From an uncultured Pelagibacteraceae bacterium (lineage in GTDB: Bacteria > Pseudomonadota > Alphaproteobacteria > Pelagibacterales > Pelagibacteraceae): 64,000 bases of DNA. Shown piece by piece: positions 21,568 through 31,718 of this stretch; position 1 is the stretch's first letter; every line of letters begins with the position of its first letter. The stretch is taken from NCBI GenBank assembly GCA_902597675.1, contig CACJYR010000003.1, positions 1 to 64,000 of the forward strand. The letters run 5' to 3'. The notes below the pieces were generated by a model. The model ran no database searches. It saw nothing but the letters and a program-made list of their open reading frames with translations, and was not told where the DNA came from. A program made the translations under genes and the position numbers.

Positions 21568-22211
21568 TGGATTCGATAATTTCTAAAAATTACTCTCAAA
21601 TACAAAAATATGATGTTTCACGTGAAACTTGTAATGATTTTGAAAGCCTAATAGGCTTGATACAAGAGAAAAATAGGGAAATTAACATAATTAGCAAAAA
21701 AACCTCTGAAAAAGAGGCTATTAGACAAAGACACATTATTGATTCTGCGCAAATAATTGATTTTGTTGATTTAAATAGTAATACAACCTCTGATTTAGGA
21801 TCTGGAGGTGGAATGCCGGGATTAATCATAGCAATCATAATGAAAAAATTAAAAAACAGCATGAAAATAAAACTTTATGAAAAAAGTTATCACAAATGTG
21901 TTTTCTTAAAAGATGTCTCAAATAAATTAAATTTGAATACAGAAATAATACAAGAGGATGTTTTTAAAATTAAAAATATTGAAACTGGAACCATTATGTC
22001 CAGAGCCTTTAAACCAATGCCCATAATTCTTGATCTAGTGCAGAAAAATTTTGGCAAATATAAAAATATAATTTTATTCATGGGCAAAAGTGGAAGAAAA
22101 ATTTTAAAAGATAGTCTAAAAATTTGGAATTTGGACTATGAGGAAAAAAAAAGTGTAACAAGTAAAGATTCGTTTTTGTTAAATATAAAAAAAATGGAAA
22201 AAAAAATTTAA
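21567..22211 (+). CDS. rsmG: 16S rRNA (guanine-N7)-methyltransferase RsmG (GidB)
   Basis: YDVSRETCNDFESLIGLIQEKNREINIISKK, RHIIDSAQI, DLGSGGGMPGLIIAI; between mnmG and parA. Confidence 0.97.
   Translation: MDSIISKNYSQIQKYDVSRETCNDFESLIGLIQEKNREINIISKKTSEKEAIRQRHIIDSAQIIDFVDLNSNTTSDLGSGGGMPGLIIAIIMKKLKNSMKIKLYEKSYHKCVFLKDVSNKLNLNTEIIQEDVFKIKNIETGTIMSRAFKPMPIILDLVQKNFGKYKNIILFMGKSGRKILKDSLKIWNLDYEEKKSVTSKDSFLLNIKKMEKKI
21614..21629. promoter_or_regulatory. parS centromere site (ParB-binding)
   Basis: TGTTTCACGTGAAACT: 15/16 match to the parS consensus TGTTTCACGTGAAACA with a perfect 14-bp palindromic core GTTTCACGTGAAAC (21615-21628). Lies in rsmG, just upstream of parAB. Confidence 0.95.
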
Positions 22212-23005
22212 TGAAAATTATTTCAATAATAAATCAGAAGGGCGGAGTTGGCAAAACAACTACAGTAATTAATCTTGCGTCAGCATTAACACAACAAGGA
22301 AAAAAAATTTTAGTTATTGATTTAGATCCTCAAGGAAATGCAACAACTGGTCTTGGCTTATCTAATTTGGAAAGATCTGACGAAACTATTTATGGAATTT
22401 TAAATGGAAGTAAGTCAATTTCACAAGTAATTAAAAAAACAAATTTTGATAATCTCGATGTGATAACTTCAAATGTTGATTTGTCTGGCCTTGAGGTTGA
22501 GACAGCTGGTGATAGTGATCGGGCATTTATTTTGAAGGTCAAATTAGCTACGTATTTAAATGATTCTGGAGGAACATACGATTATATACTTATAGACTGC
22601 CCACCATCCCTTAGTTTATTGACCGTAATGGCTCTCGTGTGCTCAAACTCACTCCTAGTTCCACTCCAGACAGAATTTTTTGCCCTGGAGGGTTTGACGC
22701 AATTAATGAAAACAATTGATCGCATAAAAATTAATTTGAATCCTAAATTGGAAATTCAAGGGATACTCTTAACGATGTACGATAGAAGAAACAAGTTATC
22801 ATCGCAAGTTGAACAGGAGGCAAGAAATTATTTTAAAGACAAAGTATATCAAACAGTAATTCCACGTAATGTTAGATTATCTGAAGCACCATCTCATGGG
22901 GTACCAGTTTTAATTTATGATAAAAATTGTCCAGGTAGCAAATCATATTATAGTTTTACAGATGAATTTATTAATCAAGAAAATCAAGTAGGGAGTGCAG
23001 CTTAA
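22211..23005 (+). CDS. parA: Chromosome partitioning ATPase ParA
   Basis: IISIINQKGGVGKTTTVINLASAL, DLDPQGNATTGLG, DCPPSLSLLTVMAL. Confidence 0.98.
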   Translation: MKIISIINQKGGVGKTTTVINLASALTQQGKKILVIDLDPQGNATTGLGLSNLERSDETIYGILNGSKSISQVIKKTNFDNLDVITSNVDLSGLEVETAGDSDRAFILKVKLATYLNDSGGTYDYILIDCPPSLSLLTVMALVCSNSLLVPLQTEFFALEGLTQLMKTIDRIKINLNPKLEIQGILLTMYDRRNKLSSQVEQEARNYFKDKVYQTVIPRNVRLSEAPSHGVPVLIYDKNCPGSKSYYSFTDEFINQENQVGSAA

Positions 23006-23844
23006 TGAACAAGATTAAAAAAGGATTGGGTAGAGGATTGTCATCATTGATTGGAGAAACTAAAATTGAAGAAAAAACAAACAAACTATTAATTGGTGAT
23101 CTTTATCCAAATAAATTTCAACCTAGAAAAATTTTTGATGAAGATAGTTTGAATGACTTAGAAAAATCAATTAGAGAAAGGGGTATTATTCAGCCAATTA
23201 TTGTTCGTAAATCTGATGAAAATTCTAAGTATGAGATCATAGCTGGCGAAAGACGTTGGCTTGCAGCTCAAAGGGCTGGTCTTCATGAAGTGCCAGTTGT
23301 TGTTACTGAAGCAGATGATTTGAAATCTTTGGAATTTGCAATTGTTGAAAATGTTCAAAGAAATGATCTTAATCCCCTGGAAGAAGCTCAGGGCTATCAA
23401 AGATTGATAAACGATTTTTCTTATGATCAAGAAAAAGTCTCAAAATTTATTGGAAAAAGTAGAAGTTATATTACCAATTGTTTGAGAATATTAACTTTAC
23501 CACGTGACGTTTTAGATTTGATTGAAACAAAAGAAATTTCAGCTGGTCATGCAAAAATATTAGTTGGACTTGAAAATGCTACTTTTGTTGCTCGGAAAAT
23601 CATCGAAAAAAAACTTTCTGTGCGTCAATCAGAAAATTTTGTAAAGATCTTCAAGAAAAAAAAGACTTCTTTAACAAAATCCAGTGACCCCAATATTCAA
23701 AATCTTGAAAGATCAATTACTGATAGAATTGGCTTAAATGTCTCAATTAAAAATAATAAAAAAAATAAAGGAACAATTACCTTTGTTTATCATGATATTG
23801 AACAACTAAATAAAATAATAGATATTATCAAATCTAATTACTAG
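23005..23844 (+). CDS. parB: Chromosome partitioning protein ParB
   Basis: KKGLGRGLSSLIGE, NKFQPRKIFDEDSLNDLEKSIRERGIIQPIIVR, YEIIAGERRWLAAQRAGL, RNDLNPLEEAQGY. Confidence 0.98.
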   Translation: MNKIKKGLGRGLSSLIGETKIEEKTNKLLIGDLYPNKFQPRKIFDEDSLNDLEKSIRERGIIQPIIVRKSDENSKYEIIAGERRWLAAQRAGLHEVPVVVTEADDLKSLEFAIVENVQRNDLNPLEEAQGYQRLINDFSYDQEKVSKFIGKSRSYITNCLRILTLPRDVLDLIETKEISAGHAKILVGLENATFVARKIIEKKLSVRQSENFVKIFKKKKTSLTKSSDPNIQNLERSITDRIGLNVSIKNNKKNKGTITFVYHDIEQLNKIIDIIKSNY

Positions 23845-24826
23845 CCTCTAAAAGACTTTCCTCTAAAATAAAGTTAGTCACAATCAGTACAGAATTATTA
23901 TAATTTTTCTTAATTTTTAATTCAACATCATTAATTTTATTGATAAGCACTTTGATTTTTTTAGATTTCCATTTTTTAAGTTGTACTTTTACAATCTCTT
24001 TATCTTTCCAAAAGATGGGTGGTTTAGCTGAGTTTATTGTTTTGTTAATGTCGTTATTTTTTTCTAATTCTATTGCAAGTTTATGAATTCTTTTGGCTTT
24101 TGATAAAAAGGTTCTTAAAATAATTATGCAATCCTCTGCGTTATAATTATTTTCATTTAAAATATTAATTATTTTATTTCTATTTTTTGCTAAGCTATTG
24201 TCTATTAGTTCAGATAATTCATAATTTTCAGATAAATTTATTAATTTTAAAATTTCTCCAGTTGATATCTTTTTTTTATCTTTTCCAAAAATTTTTATTT
24301 TCTCAATTTCAATTTTTAAGTTTTTTCTATCTCCGTTACATTTTTCAACGATCAAATTTATATTTTGTTGTGAGATTGTAATATTTTCTTTTCTAAATAT
24401 ATTTGCAGCCAACTTTGTAAGAGTATCATTATTATCTGGATAAGTTGGTATGCAAATTAAATTTTTATTTTTTTCAAAAAGAGATCTTAGTTTTGATCTA
24501 CTTTCTAAAACACCAGCATTAATTATAATCTTAGTACTAGTTATATTTCTTTCAATTAAATCTAGAACTATATTATAAAGCTTGTCTGATGCTCTATTAA
24601 TCAAAATGATTTTAGTACTATCAAATAGTGAGCCAGATAATAAATTTTCATAAAAAGACTCTGTCTGGTCTTTAATTTGATTTTCATCATAATTAAAAAC
24701 CTTTCCATCATTTCTTTTTAAAATTTCATTTATACATTCAGTTTTTAAACCTTCATTTTTGCCGTATAATAAGTGGAAAATTGTATTTTCTGAGATTTTA
24801 TTCAATTCAAAAGATTTTAAAATCAT
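23834..24826 (-). CDS. holA: DNA polymerase III delta subunit
   Basis: HolA-like: LLYGKNEGLKTECINEIL, LLSGSLFDSTKIILINRASDK; conserved alphaproteobacterial order leuS-lptE-holA-parB. Confidence 0.9.
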   Translation of the reverse strand: MILKSFELNKISENTIFHLLYGKNEGLKTECINEILKRNDGKVFNYDENQIKDQTESFYENLLSGSLFDSTKIILINRASDKLYNIVLDLIERNITSTKIIINAGVLESRSKLRSLFEKNKNLICIPTYPDNNDTLTKLAANIFRKENITISQQNINLIVEKCNGDRKNLKIEIEKIKIFGKDKKKISTGEILKLINLSENYELSELIDNSLAKNRNKIINILNENNYNAEDCIIILRTFLSKAKRIHKLAIELEKNNDINKTINSAKPPIFWKDKEIVKVQLKKWKSKKIKVLINKINDVELKIKKNYNNSVLIVTNFILEESLLEASN

Positions 24827-25281
24827 TAATTTACAGCTAATCTAAGAATTAGTTTTTGAGAAATCGAATTGGCTAAATTTTTCTTAATAGTTTGCTCATA
24901 ATTTTTTTCCTCATATTTATCAGTCATTTTTTGGAAATTAAATTTTTCATTTACAGAAAAATTTTCAGAATTATTTTCTTTCTCAATCGTAAATTTTGTA
25001 ATTACTTTAGCTTGGTAATCAGTAATTGTTCCAGCAGTATTTCTAGCCAATATATTTTTCATATATTTTGTATCAAAACTTATATTCAAAATTTTATTAG
25101 AATTTATTTTGCTGTTTCTTTTTAGGATTGTAGAAATTAAATTGTTAATCTCTTTATCACCAGTAAAACTTGTTATAACTATTTTGTAATCTACTTTATT
25201 TTGTTGTGAATAAACTGGTTTATAATCACAATGATTTAACAAATTTAGTAATAAGATTATAAAAAAAATTTTTTTAAGCAT
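24826..25281 (-). CDS. lptE: LPS-assembly lipoprotein LptE-like
   Basis: Lipobox-like LLNHCDYKPVYS (GFXP-like YKPVY); between leuS and holA. Confidence 0.82.
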   Translation of the reverse strand: MLKKIFFIILLLNLLNHCDYKPVYSQQNKVDYKIVITSFTGDKEINNLISTILKRNSKINSNKILNISFDTKYMKNILARNTAGTITDYQAKVITKFTIEKENNSENFSVNEKFNFQKMTDKYEEKNYEQTIKKNLANSISQKLILRLAVN

Positions 25282-27822
25282 TTAAATAATTATGTTCAAA
25301 AGTTTATCCTTAATATAAATTTTCTTTTTAATTTTTTTCTGATCAAAATATTTCATTATTTTCTCATCATTCTTAATTATTTCAAAGAGTTTTTCCTCTG
25401 CAATATTGGGTTTTGTTTGAATAAGACCTCTTTTTTTTCCATTAATTTGTATAACAATGTTAATAGTTTCCTCTTTTAACATTGAAGTATCGTATTCTGG
25501 CCACTTAAAATTTTTAGCTTTTATCATACTTAAGCACTCGTTAGCAAAGTGAGGAAGAATTGGTGTCATTGTAATTAAAATTTTTTGATAATTTTCAATT
25601 ATTGTATGTTTTGTATAAGTTTTTTCTATTTGTTTGTTTATGTAAGAATACATTTCATACAAGTTAGCTATTATTTTATTATAACTGAAACTCTCAAGAT
25701 TATCGTAAACTTTCTTTAAATACTTATTGGTATATTTTGTAATCTCCTCATCTTTATCTTTGTTATGATCTTTATTAATTTCATTGATGATTTTTTCATT
25801 TAATTTCCAAAGTTTTTGAATAAATTTAAAAGATGACACGATACCTTCCTCAGACCATTGAACGTCTTTTTCTGGAGGACTATCTGATAATATAAAAAGT
25901 CTTGCTGAGTCAGCACCATAATTGGCAATTATATTTTCCGGATCTATAGTATTTTTTTTTGATTTTGACATAGATTCTGAAGGCCCAATCGAAATCAACT
26001 TTGATCTATCTTGTTTAAGATACTTCTTTCCATCTATGTTTTCAATTTCTTCAGGACTTATCCAATTATTGTCTGGATCTTTATAAGTTTCATGACATAC
26101 CATTCCTTGTGTAAATAGACCACTGAACGGTTCTAGGATATTAAAATTACTATTTTTTTCGGATAAAGCTCGCATAAAAAATCTTGAGTAAAGTAAATGT
26201 AAAATAGCATGTTCAACACCACCAATATATTGATCTACAGGCATCCAGTAATCGATATCTTCTTTTTTAAATCCATATTCAGCTTCTTTAGGTGAACAAA
26301 ATCTTAAGTAATACCAAGACGAACATACAAATGTATCTAAAGTATCTGTCTCTCTTATCAATTGTTTTCCATCTATAATTACTTTTCTCCAATCATTTTG
26401 GTTATCTAGTGGATTACCTTTAACATTTAGATCTATATTTTCAGGAAGCTCTACTGGTAACATTGATTTAGGAATTGGGTAAGCAATACCATTTTCATCA
26501 TATGCTATTGGAATAGGACATCCCCAATATCTTTGTCTAGATACACCCCAATCCTTTAATCTAAAATTAATTTGTTTTTTTCCCAATTTTTTTTTTTCTA
26601 AAATTTTAATTGTTTCAAGTATAGAATTTTCTGGTGCTTTAAGACCATTTAGAAACTCTGAATTAATCAAAACACCTGGTCCTGGATATGCCTCATTGAG
26701 TACTTTAAAATTTTCATCTTTATCCATTGGTCGAACAACAGTCTTTATTTCTAGATCATATTTTTTTGCAAAATCAAAATCTCTTTGATCGTGCGCTGGG
26801 CAACCAAAAACAGCTCCAAATCCATAATCCATTAATACAAAGTTTGCAAAGTATACTGGCACTTTTTGTTTTGGATTGAGGGGATTTACAGCTACAAGAT
26901 TCGTTTTAAATCCAATTTTTTCACCTACTGCTATAGCTTCTTCAGTCGTGCCAGTTTTTGAACATTCTTCTTTAAAACTTAAAAAATTCTTGTCATCTTT
27001 AAAGAATTTAGAAACTTCATGATCCGCTGATAATGCTAAAAAAGAAAACCCAAAAAGTGTATCTGGTCTTGTAGTAAAACACTTAATATTTTCAACAGGC
27101 AAGTCTCCTTCTATTTTAAAATCAATTTCGCACCCAAATGACTTTCCAATCCAATTTTTTTGCATCGTTTTTACTTTGTTTGGCCATGTATTTAATTTTT
27201 CTAGGCCATCTAAAAGTTCTTGGGAAAATTTGGATATATTAAAAAACCATTGGTTTAATTTTTTTCTTTCAACTATAGCTCCAGAACGCCAGCCCTTACC
27301 ATCTATAACTTGCTCATTCGCTAAAACTGTTTCATCTACTGGATCCCAATTTACATATTTTTCTTTTCTATAAACAAGTTTTTTTTCGAATAGTTCTAAA
27401 AAAAAGGCCTGTTGATGTTTGTAATAGTCTTTATTGCAAGTAGAAATTTCTCTATCCCAATCAATCGATAAACCCAGTTTTTTTAATTGAGTTTTCATAT
27501 TTAATATGTTTGTTTCTGTCCATTTTTTAGGATCTAGATTATTTTGTTTTGCAGCATTTTCAGCAGGCATACCAAATGAATCCCAACCCATTGGATGTAA
27601 CACATTGTATCCTTTAAGGGATTTGTACCGAGCAAGCACGTCTCCTATAGTATAATTTCTTACATGACCCATATGAATTTTTCCTGATGGGTATGGAAAC
27701 ATTTCAAGGCAATAGAATTTTTTTTTTGAAGGATCTGTTTTAACTTTGAAGCTTTTATTTTTTTCCCAATAATTTTGCCACTTTGCTTCTACTAATTTGA
27801 AATTATATCTGTTCATAACCAA
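25282..27822 (-). CDS. leuS: Leucyl-tRNA synthetase
   Basis: [27 protein letters not shown] (HIGH), [16 protein letters not shown] (KMSKS), editing domain. Confidence 0.99.
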   Translation of the reverse strand: MVMNRYNFKLVEAKWQNYWEKNKSFKVKTDPSKKKFYCLEMFPYPSGKIHMGHVRNYTIGDVLARYKSLKGYNVLHPMGWDSFGMPAENAAKQNNLDPKKWTETNILNMKTQLKKLGLSIDWDREISTCNKDYYKHQQAFFLELFEKKLVYRKEKYVNWDPVDETVLANEQVIDGKGWRSGAIVERKKLNQWFFNISKFSQELLDGLEKLNTWPNKVKTMQKNWIGKSFGCEIDFKIEGDLPVENIKCFTTRPDTLFGFSFLALSADHEVSKFFKDDKNFLSFKEECSKTGTTEEAIAVGEKIGFKTNLVAVNPLNPKQKVPVYFANFVLMDYGFGAVFGCPAHDQRDFDFAKKYDLEIKTVVRPMDKDENFKVLNEAYPGPGVLINSEFLNGLKAPENSILETIKILEKKKLGKKQINFRLKDWGVSRQRYWGCPIPIAYDENGIAYPIPKSMLPVELPENIDLNVKGNPLDNQNDWRKVIIDGKQLIRETDTLDTFVCSSWYYLRFCSPKEAEYGFKKEDIDYWMPVDQYIGGVEHAILHLLYSRFFMRALSEKNSNFNILEPFSGLFTQGMVCHETYKDPDNNWISPEEIENIDGKKYLKQDRSKLISIGPSESMSKSKKNTIDPENIIANYGADSARLFILSDSPPEKDVQWSEEGIVSSFKFIQKLWKLNEKIINEINKDHNKDKDEEITKYTNKYLKKVYDNLESFSYNKIIANLYEMYSYINKQIEKTYTKHTIIENYQKILITMTPILPHFANECLSMIKAKNFKWPEYDTSMLKEETINIVIQINGKKRGLIQTKPNIAEEKLFEIIKNDEKIMKYFDQKKIKKKIYIKDKLLNIII

Positions 27823-27855
27823 TTACCAAATTGATTAATTAGTCACCAGCTGGTT

Positions 27856-28371
27856 CTATCTATCTTTATCTTGTTTTTTATATATCGCAGCTTTAGCTAA
27901 TATTTGTTTTGTAATTTCTTTTTTGAGTTGTCCCTCTTGTTTGTTGATTTTACAATTGTTAGTAGCAATACATGTTTTGTAAAATACATCAACATCAAGA
28001 GAATCTGATCTTACCTCATTACTTAGAAACTTTATCGTAATTTTTATAGACTCATTAGTATTACCTTGATCTGAATACCAGTCGGTAATTATAACACCAC
28101 CACTATAATTTACAGAGGTTAAAGGCATAAAATCAATTACATCTAATGAAGCTCTCCATAATTCATTGGCGCTTGCAAATTCAAACGAGCCACCTCTACT
28201 TCTTCCAGTCACTTGGCCAATCAACCCAACGCTTCTACCTTCTTCAATATTTTTTTTAGCTCTTTCAGTACCTGTTGGACTTACTTTTCTAGCATCTACT
28301 GGCTTGTAGATATTACAACCACTAGATAATATAAAAAAAAGAACTATTATAAGTCTTGGCAAAATATGCAT
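27856..28371 (-). CDS. DUF3576-type lipoprotein
   Basis: Lipobox LSSGCNIYKP; NELWRASLDVIDFMPLTSVNYSGGVIITDWYS; upstream of leuS. Confidence 0.85.
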   Translation of the reverse strand: MHILPRLIIVLFFILSSGCNIYKPVDARKVSPTGTERAKKNIEEGRSVGLIGQVTGRSRGGSFEFASANELWRASLDVIDFMPLTSVNYSGGVIITDWYSDQGNTNESIKITIKFLSNEVRSDSLDVDVFYKTCIATNNCKINKQEGQLKKEITKQILAKAAIYKKQDKDR

Positions 28372-28576
28372 TAAATTATTAGAACTAGTTAAAAAAGGTT
28401 AGATATCACATAAAATGCACCAAATAAATGAATAAAAGTGTGATAATTATGCAACACAAGGTATAAAAAAATAAAAATTTTTTCTATTTTAAATCATGTC
28501 AATCCAAAATTTGTTAATTAATGGCACTTATTATTAATTTTAATAATAAAAACAATAAACAAACAAAGGAAACAAT

Positions 28577-29569
28577 ATGAACATTAAAAAAGTAGGGCTT
28601 ACAGCTCTTGCTGGTTCATTAGTTGCAACATCTGCAATTGCAGGCGAGTTATCACTAAGTGGTGGTGCTAAACTCAGTTATGTAACTAAAAGCGGAACTC
28701 TTGAAACGACTAATGTCGTTGCAAGTGGATACGCAATGGACCAAGAAATCAGTGCAAGTGGTTCAGCTGAACTAGACAATGGTTTTACAATATCGTTGTC
28801 ACATGGTTTAAGTGGTTCAGGTGCTGAAGGATCAGACTCTTCAGTTTTAACGTTAGACATGGGTGATATGGGTACGTTAGGATATGACGATACTGATGGT
28901 CACTATGGATTAGCTGGTTTAGAAGATAAAATACCAAATGCATATGAACAAGCTAACGATGGTCTAGGAACAACTGCTACAGCAGCTACTATGGCTAAAA
29001 TGGCTTCTGGTGCAGGCTTCGGTTATTCAACAACAGTAGGCGGTGCTTCAGTAAGCATTGGTTATTCTGATAACTTAGGTGCAACAGCAAACAGATCTGA
29101 TGGTGGTCAAGACACAGGTTCTACAAGTGTTGATTCATCATCTTCTGTTGCTGTAACTTACGCTGTAGAAGACATGGGTCTTACAGTGTTTGGTGGAGTA
29201 GGTACTGAAGGACAAGCTGATGGTAAAGAACTTGACCATTCAACTATCGGTGCAACTTATGCATTCGGTCCAGCTACAGTAGGTTACCAAATCAATGACG
29301 AGGATGACTCTGCTACAGGTGGTACTGACTACGAAACTGAGATTTACGGAATTTCATTTATGGTAAATGAAAACTTCTCAATTTCTTATGGTGAGCACAA
29401 TACTGAAAAATCAGGTACTTCTGTTGATCAAGAAGCTGAAAGTATTCAAGCATCTTATTCAATGGGTGGTATGACAGTTAACATTAAAGATAGTGAAATG
29501 ACTGGTGTAGCACACACTGCTACTAACACTCACGAGACTACAGAAGTAATATTAATTTTTGCGTTTTAA
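28577..29569 (+). CDS. Gram-negative porin / outer-membrane beta-barrel protein
   Basis: Signal peptide MNIKKVGLTALAGSLVATSAIA-GELSLSGGAKLSY; alternating beta-strand pattern; C-terminal aromatic (EVILIFAF). Confidence 0.88.
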   Translation: MNIKKVGLTALAGSLVATSAIAGELSLSGGAKLSYVTKSGTLETTNVVASGYAMDQEISASGSAELDNGFTISLSHGLSGSGAEGSDSSVLTLDMGDMGTLGYDDTDGHYGLAGLEDKIPNAYEQANDGLGTTATAATMAKMASGAGFGYSTTVGGASVSIGYSDNLGATANRSDGGQDTGSTSVDSSSSVAVTYAVEDMGLTVFGGVGTEGQADGKELDHSTIGATYAFGPATVGYQINDEDDSATGGTDYETEIYGISFMVNENFSISYGEHNTEKSGTSVDQEAESIQASYSMGGMTVNIKDSEMTGVAHTATNTHETTEVILIFAF

Positions 29570-29588
29570 TTAATTATTTAGTCTAATT

Positions 29589-29618
29589 AAAAAGGCCCCT
29601 TTTTTAAGGGGCCTTTTT
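29589..29618 (+). terminator. Strong intrinsic terminator (likely bidirectional) after the porin gene
   Basis: AAAAAGGCCCCTT-TTTT-AAGGGGCCTTTTT, 13-bp perfect stem followed by further Ts. Confidence 0.95.
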
Positions 29619-31175
29619 TTTTACTTCCTTTAAAAAAGGAAAATAATTTAAATATTTGTCACTTATGTTAAGAGAGCTCTTGTAGATCTTACTTCTTACT
29701 TGATAAACACTGATTGTTTTAGAGGGTATGTTGTTTTTAGTATAATTTACACAATTATCCTCAAATTTTAAATTACAAAATTCTAAAATATTTTTAGTTT
29801 CACTGATTTGTTCTGTCACTAATTTTTCATAATGACTTTCATAGATAAAATCTCCCAATTTTTTTTTCCAAAAAAACATTAGATCGCTATAAAGATTAAC
29901 ATATTCTGTTATATAATCTTGATTGTAAGCCCAAGCAACGCCTGGGCTATCAAACACATTTCTGTATATTGAAAAAGCACTATCAACGGGATTTCTGTTA
30001 CTATGAATTATTTTAGCATGAGGAAATAGTATTTTAATAAAACCAATCCATTTAAAATTAAAAGGCATTTTATCTACTATAATTTTATCTTGATCGTACA
30101 TTTCATATTTTGACAAAATTTCATTCGATAATTTGATACATGTGTCTTTATTAACAAGCTCATTAGAAAAAAAATTTGCAAGTGAGTTTTTATTTTTAAA
30201 TTTTTTAATAAAAAAATCGCTCATAACATGGCTTTCTTCAGCTCCAAAAGTCCTAGAATGTGAGCTTATAATTTGATGAAGTAAGGTTGTACCTGATCTT
30301 GGTAACCCAACTATAAATATGAGATTTTCTCCTTTATTATTTTTTTGATTTTGAAAGTCAAAATTCTCATATTGTTTTTTAATTTGTACAAATTGATCTT
30401 TTTCTAATTTAAAATTATAATTTTCAAAGGTTTTAAATTTAGTATCATTAGCTTTTAAAGTGTGATGTACAAATTTTTCAATATTTTTTTGATCATAAAA
30501 AGATTTTGCTAAAGCAAAGTGTAAATTGGATAAATCTTCATGATTTAAACTTGGAATATTTATTTTGCTTAACATCAATTTTTGATGAGGATCCTCTAAC
30601 CCGTACTTATGAATTTTACTATATAATTGATAAGATTTAGTATTTTCTGGAAATTTTTTATTTAATTCTAAAATTATTTTTTTTGCTTCATTGAATTTTC
30701 CTTGCGCAGAAAGATTTAGGGTATAATAGGTTAAGGCCTCTTCAGAATTATTATTTAAATGATAAGCTTTTAAATAGTGATCTGCTGCTTTTTCAGTATG
30801 GTTTAGATTGTTTTCGAGATGACCTAAATTAATGTACGATGGTAAATGTCTTGGATTAATATTTATTGCTTTATTAAAATAATCTCTTGCTTTTGAAATA
30901 TTATCAAGATTCTTATAGGCGATTCCAATGTTACATAAAGTCGAAGGTTCGGAGGGCAATTTTTGATTGGATAACAGAAATATCTCCAAAGCGTTTTCAA
31001 TTTCATTCAACTGAATATATGATAAGCCAATAAAATTATAAATTATAGTTTGATTTGGATTTTTTTTTAAAAGAGTTTTAGATTTTTGAATGACGAGTTT
31101 GTATTCTCCTTTTTTAAAAAGAACTTTAATTTTATCCAGTTCTTTTCTAAGATAAATTATATTGCTGTAATTCAT
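29604..31175 (-). CDS. TPR-repeat sulfotransferase
   Basis: N-terminal TPR units (IYNFIGLSYIQLNEIENALEIF; LCNIGIAYKNLDNISKARDYFNKAININPR) then IFIVGLPRSGTTLLHQIISSH (5'-PSB motif) and KIIHSNRNPVDSAFSIYRN (3'-PB motif). Confidence 0.92.
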   Translation of the reverse strand: MNYSNIIYLRKELDKIKVLFKKGEYKLVIQKSKTLLKKNPNQTIIYNFIGLSYIQLNEIENALEIFLLSNQKLPSEPSTLCNIGIAYKNLDNISKARDYFNKAININPRHLPSYINLGHLENNLNHTEKAADHYLKAYHLNNNSEEALTYYTLNLSAQGKFNEAKKIILELNKKFPENTKSYQLYSKIHKYGLEDPHQKLMLSKINIPSLNHEDLSNLHFALAKSFYDQKNIEKFVHHTLKANDTKFKTFENYNFKLEKDQFVQIKKQYENFDFQNQKNNKGENLIFIVGLPRSGTTLLHQIISSHSRTFGAEESHVMSDFFIKKFKNKNSLANFFSNELVNKDTCIKLSNEILSKYEMYDQDKIIVDKMPFNFKWIGFIKILFPHAKIIHSNRNPVDSAFSIYRNVFDSPGVAWAYNQDYITEYVNLYSDLMFFWKKKLGDFIYESHYEKLVTEQISETKNILEFCNLKFEDNCVNYTKNNIPSKTISVYQVRSKIYKSSLNISDKYLNYFPFLKEVKKKAP

Positions 31176-31181
31176 AGTTGT

Positions 31182-31709
31182 TTAACAATTCTCTAACATT
31201 GAGATAGACCCAAAACTGCTAATACTTAATAAATTAATTTTTTTTATATTATCTTTATTAATTCCTCCTAAGCCTATCACATTTTTTTTTGTTAAACCCA
31301 TTAAGTTAAAAAATTTATAGATACCTAGAAATTTATTACTTTTATTATTTTTAAAAATTGATGATATAAAAATTGACGTAACATTTTGTTTTTCCTTAAT
31401 TCTTATTTCAGCTAAATTATGCGCAGACCCAATCAATTTGAAGTTTTTCTTCAGATTGTATGAATTATGCATAAATGACTTGTTAAAAGCTGGTATGTAA
31501 GCGCCATCTAAATTTAGTTTTATAGCTAATTTAATATTATTCGATAAATAAAATTTTAGAGATTTTTTTTTACAATAGTTTTTTATCTTTATAATAAGAT
31601 CTTCATTAATTTTTTTTGAACTATAGTTTCTAAAAATAATAGCAGTTTGCCCATCCTGCTTATCAATATTGTTTGTATTAAATTTACTTATAAAGTAATA
31701 TTTTTTCAT
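31182..31709 (-). CDS. ThiE/TenI-like (thiamine phosphate synthase superfamily) protein, divergent
   Basis: YYFISKFN..., GAYIPAFNK, FKLIGSAHNLAEIRIKE, NVIGLGGINKDNI; start set at the internal MKKYYF rather than the track start 31724. Confidence 0.7.
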   Translation of the reverse strand: MKKYYFISKFNTNNIDKQDGQTAIIFRNYSSKKINEDLIIKIKNYCKKKSLKFYLSNNIKLAIKLNLDGAYIPAFNKSFMHNSYNLKKNFKLIGSAHNLAEIRIKEKQNVTSIFISSIFKNNKSNKFLGIYKFFNLMGLTKKNVIGLGGINKDNIKKINLLSISSFGSISMLENC

Positions 31710-31718
31710 TAAGTTAAC

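Noticed and set aside
23497-23512. Second CACGTG-containing site in parB (TTTACCACGTGACGTT) as a parS
   Set aside because: Only the CACGTG core and a few flanking bases match; palindromic arms are broken.
28372-28576. Possible small RNA or ORF in the porin upstream region
   Set aside because: No convincing ORF or GC-rich structure; best explained as promoter/leader, though the AT palindrome is reported separately.
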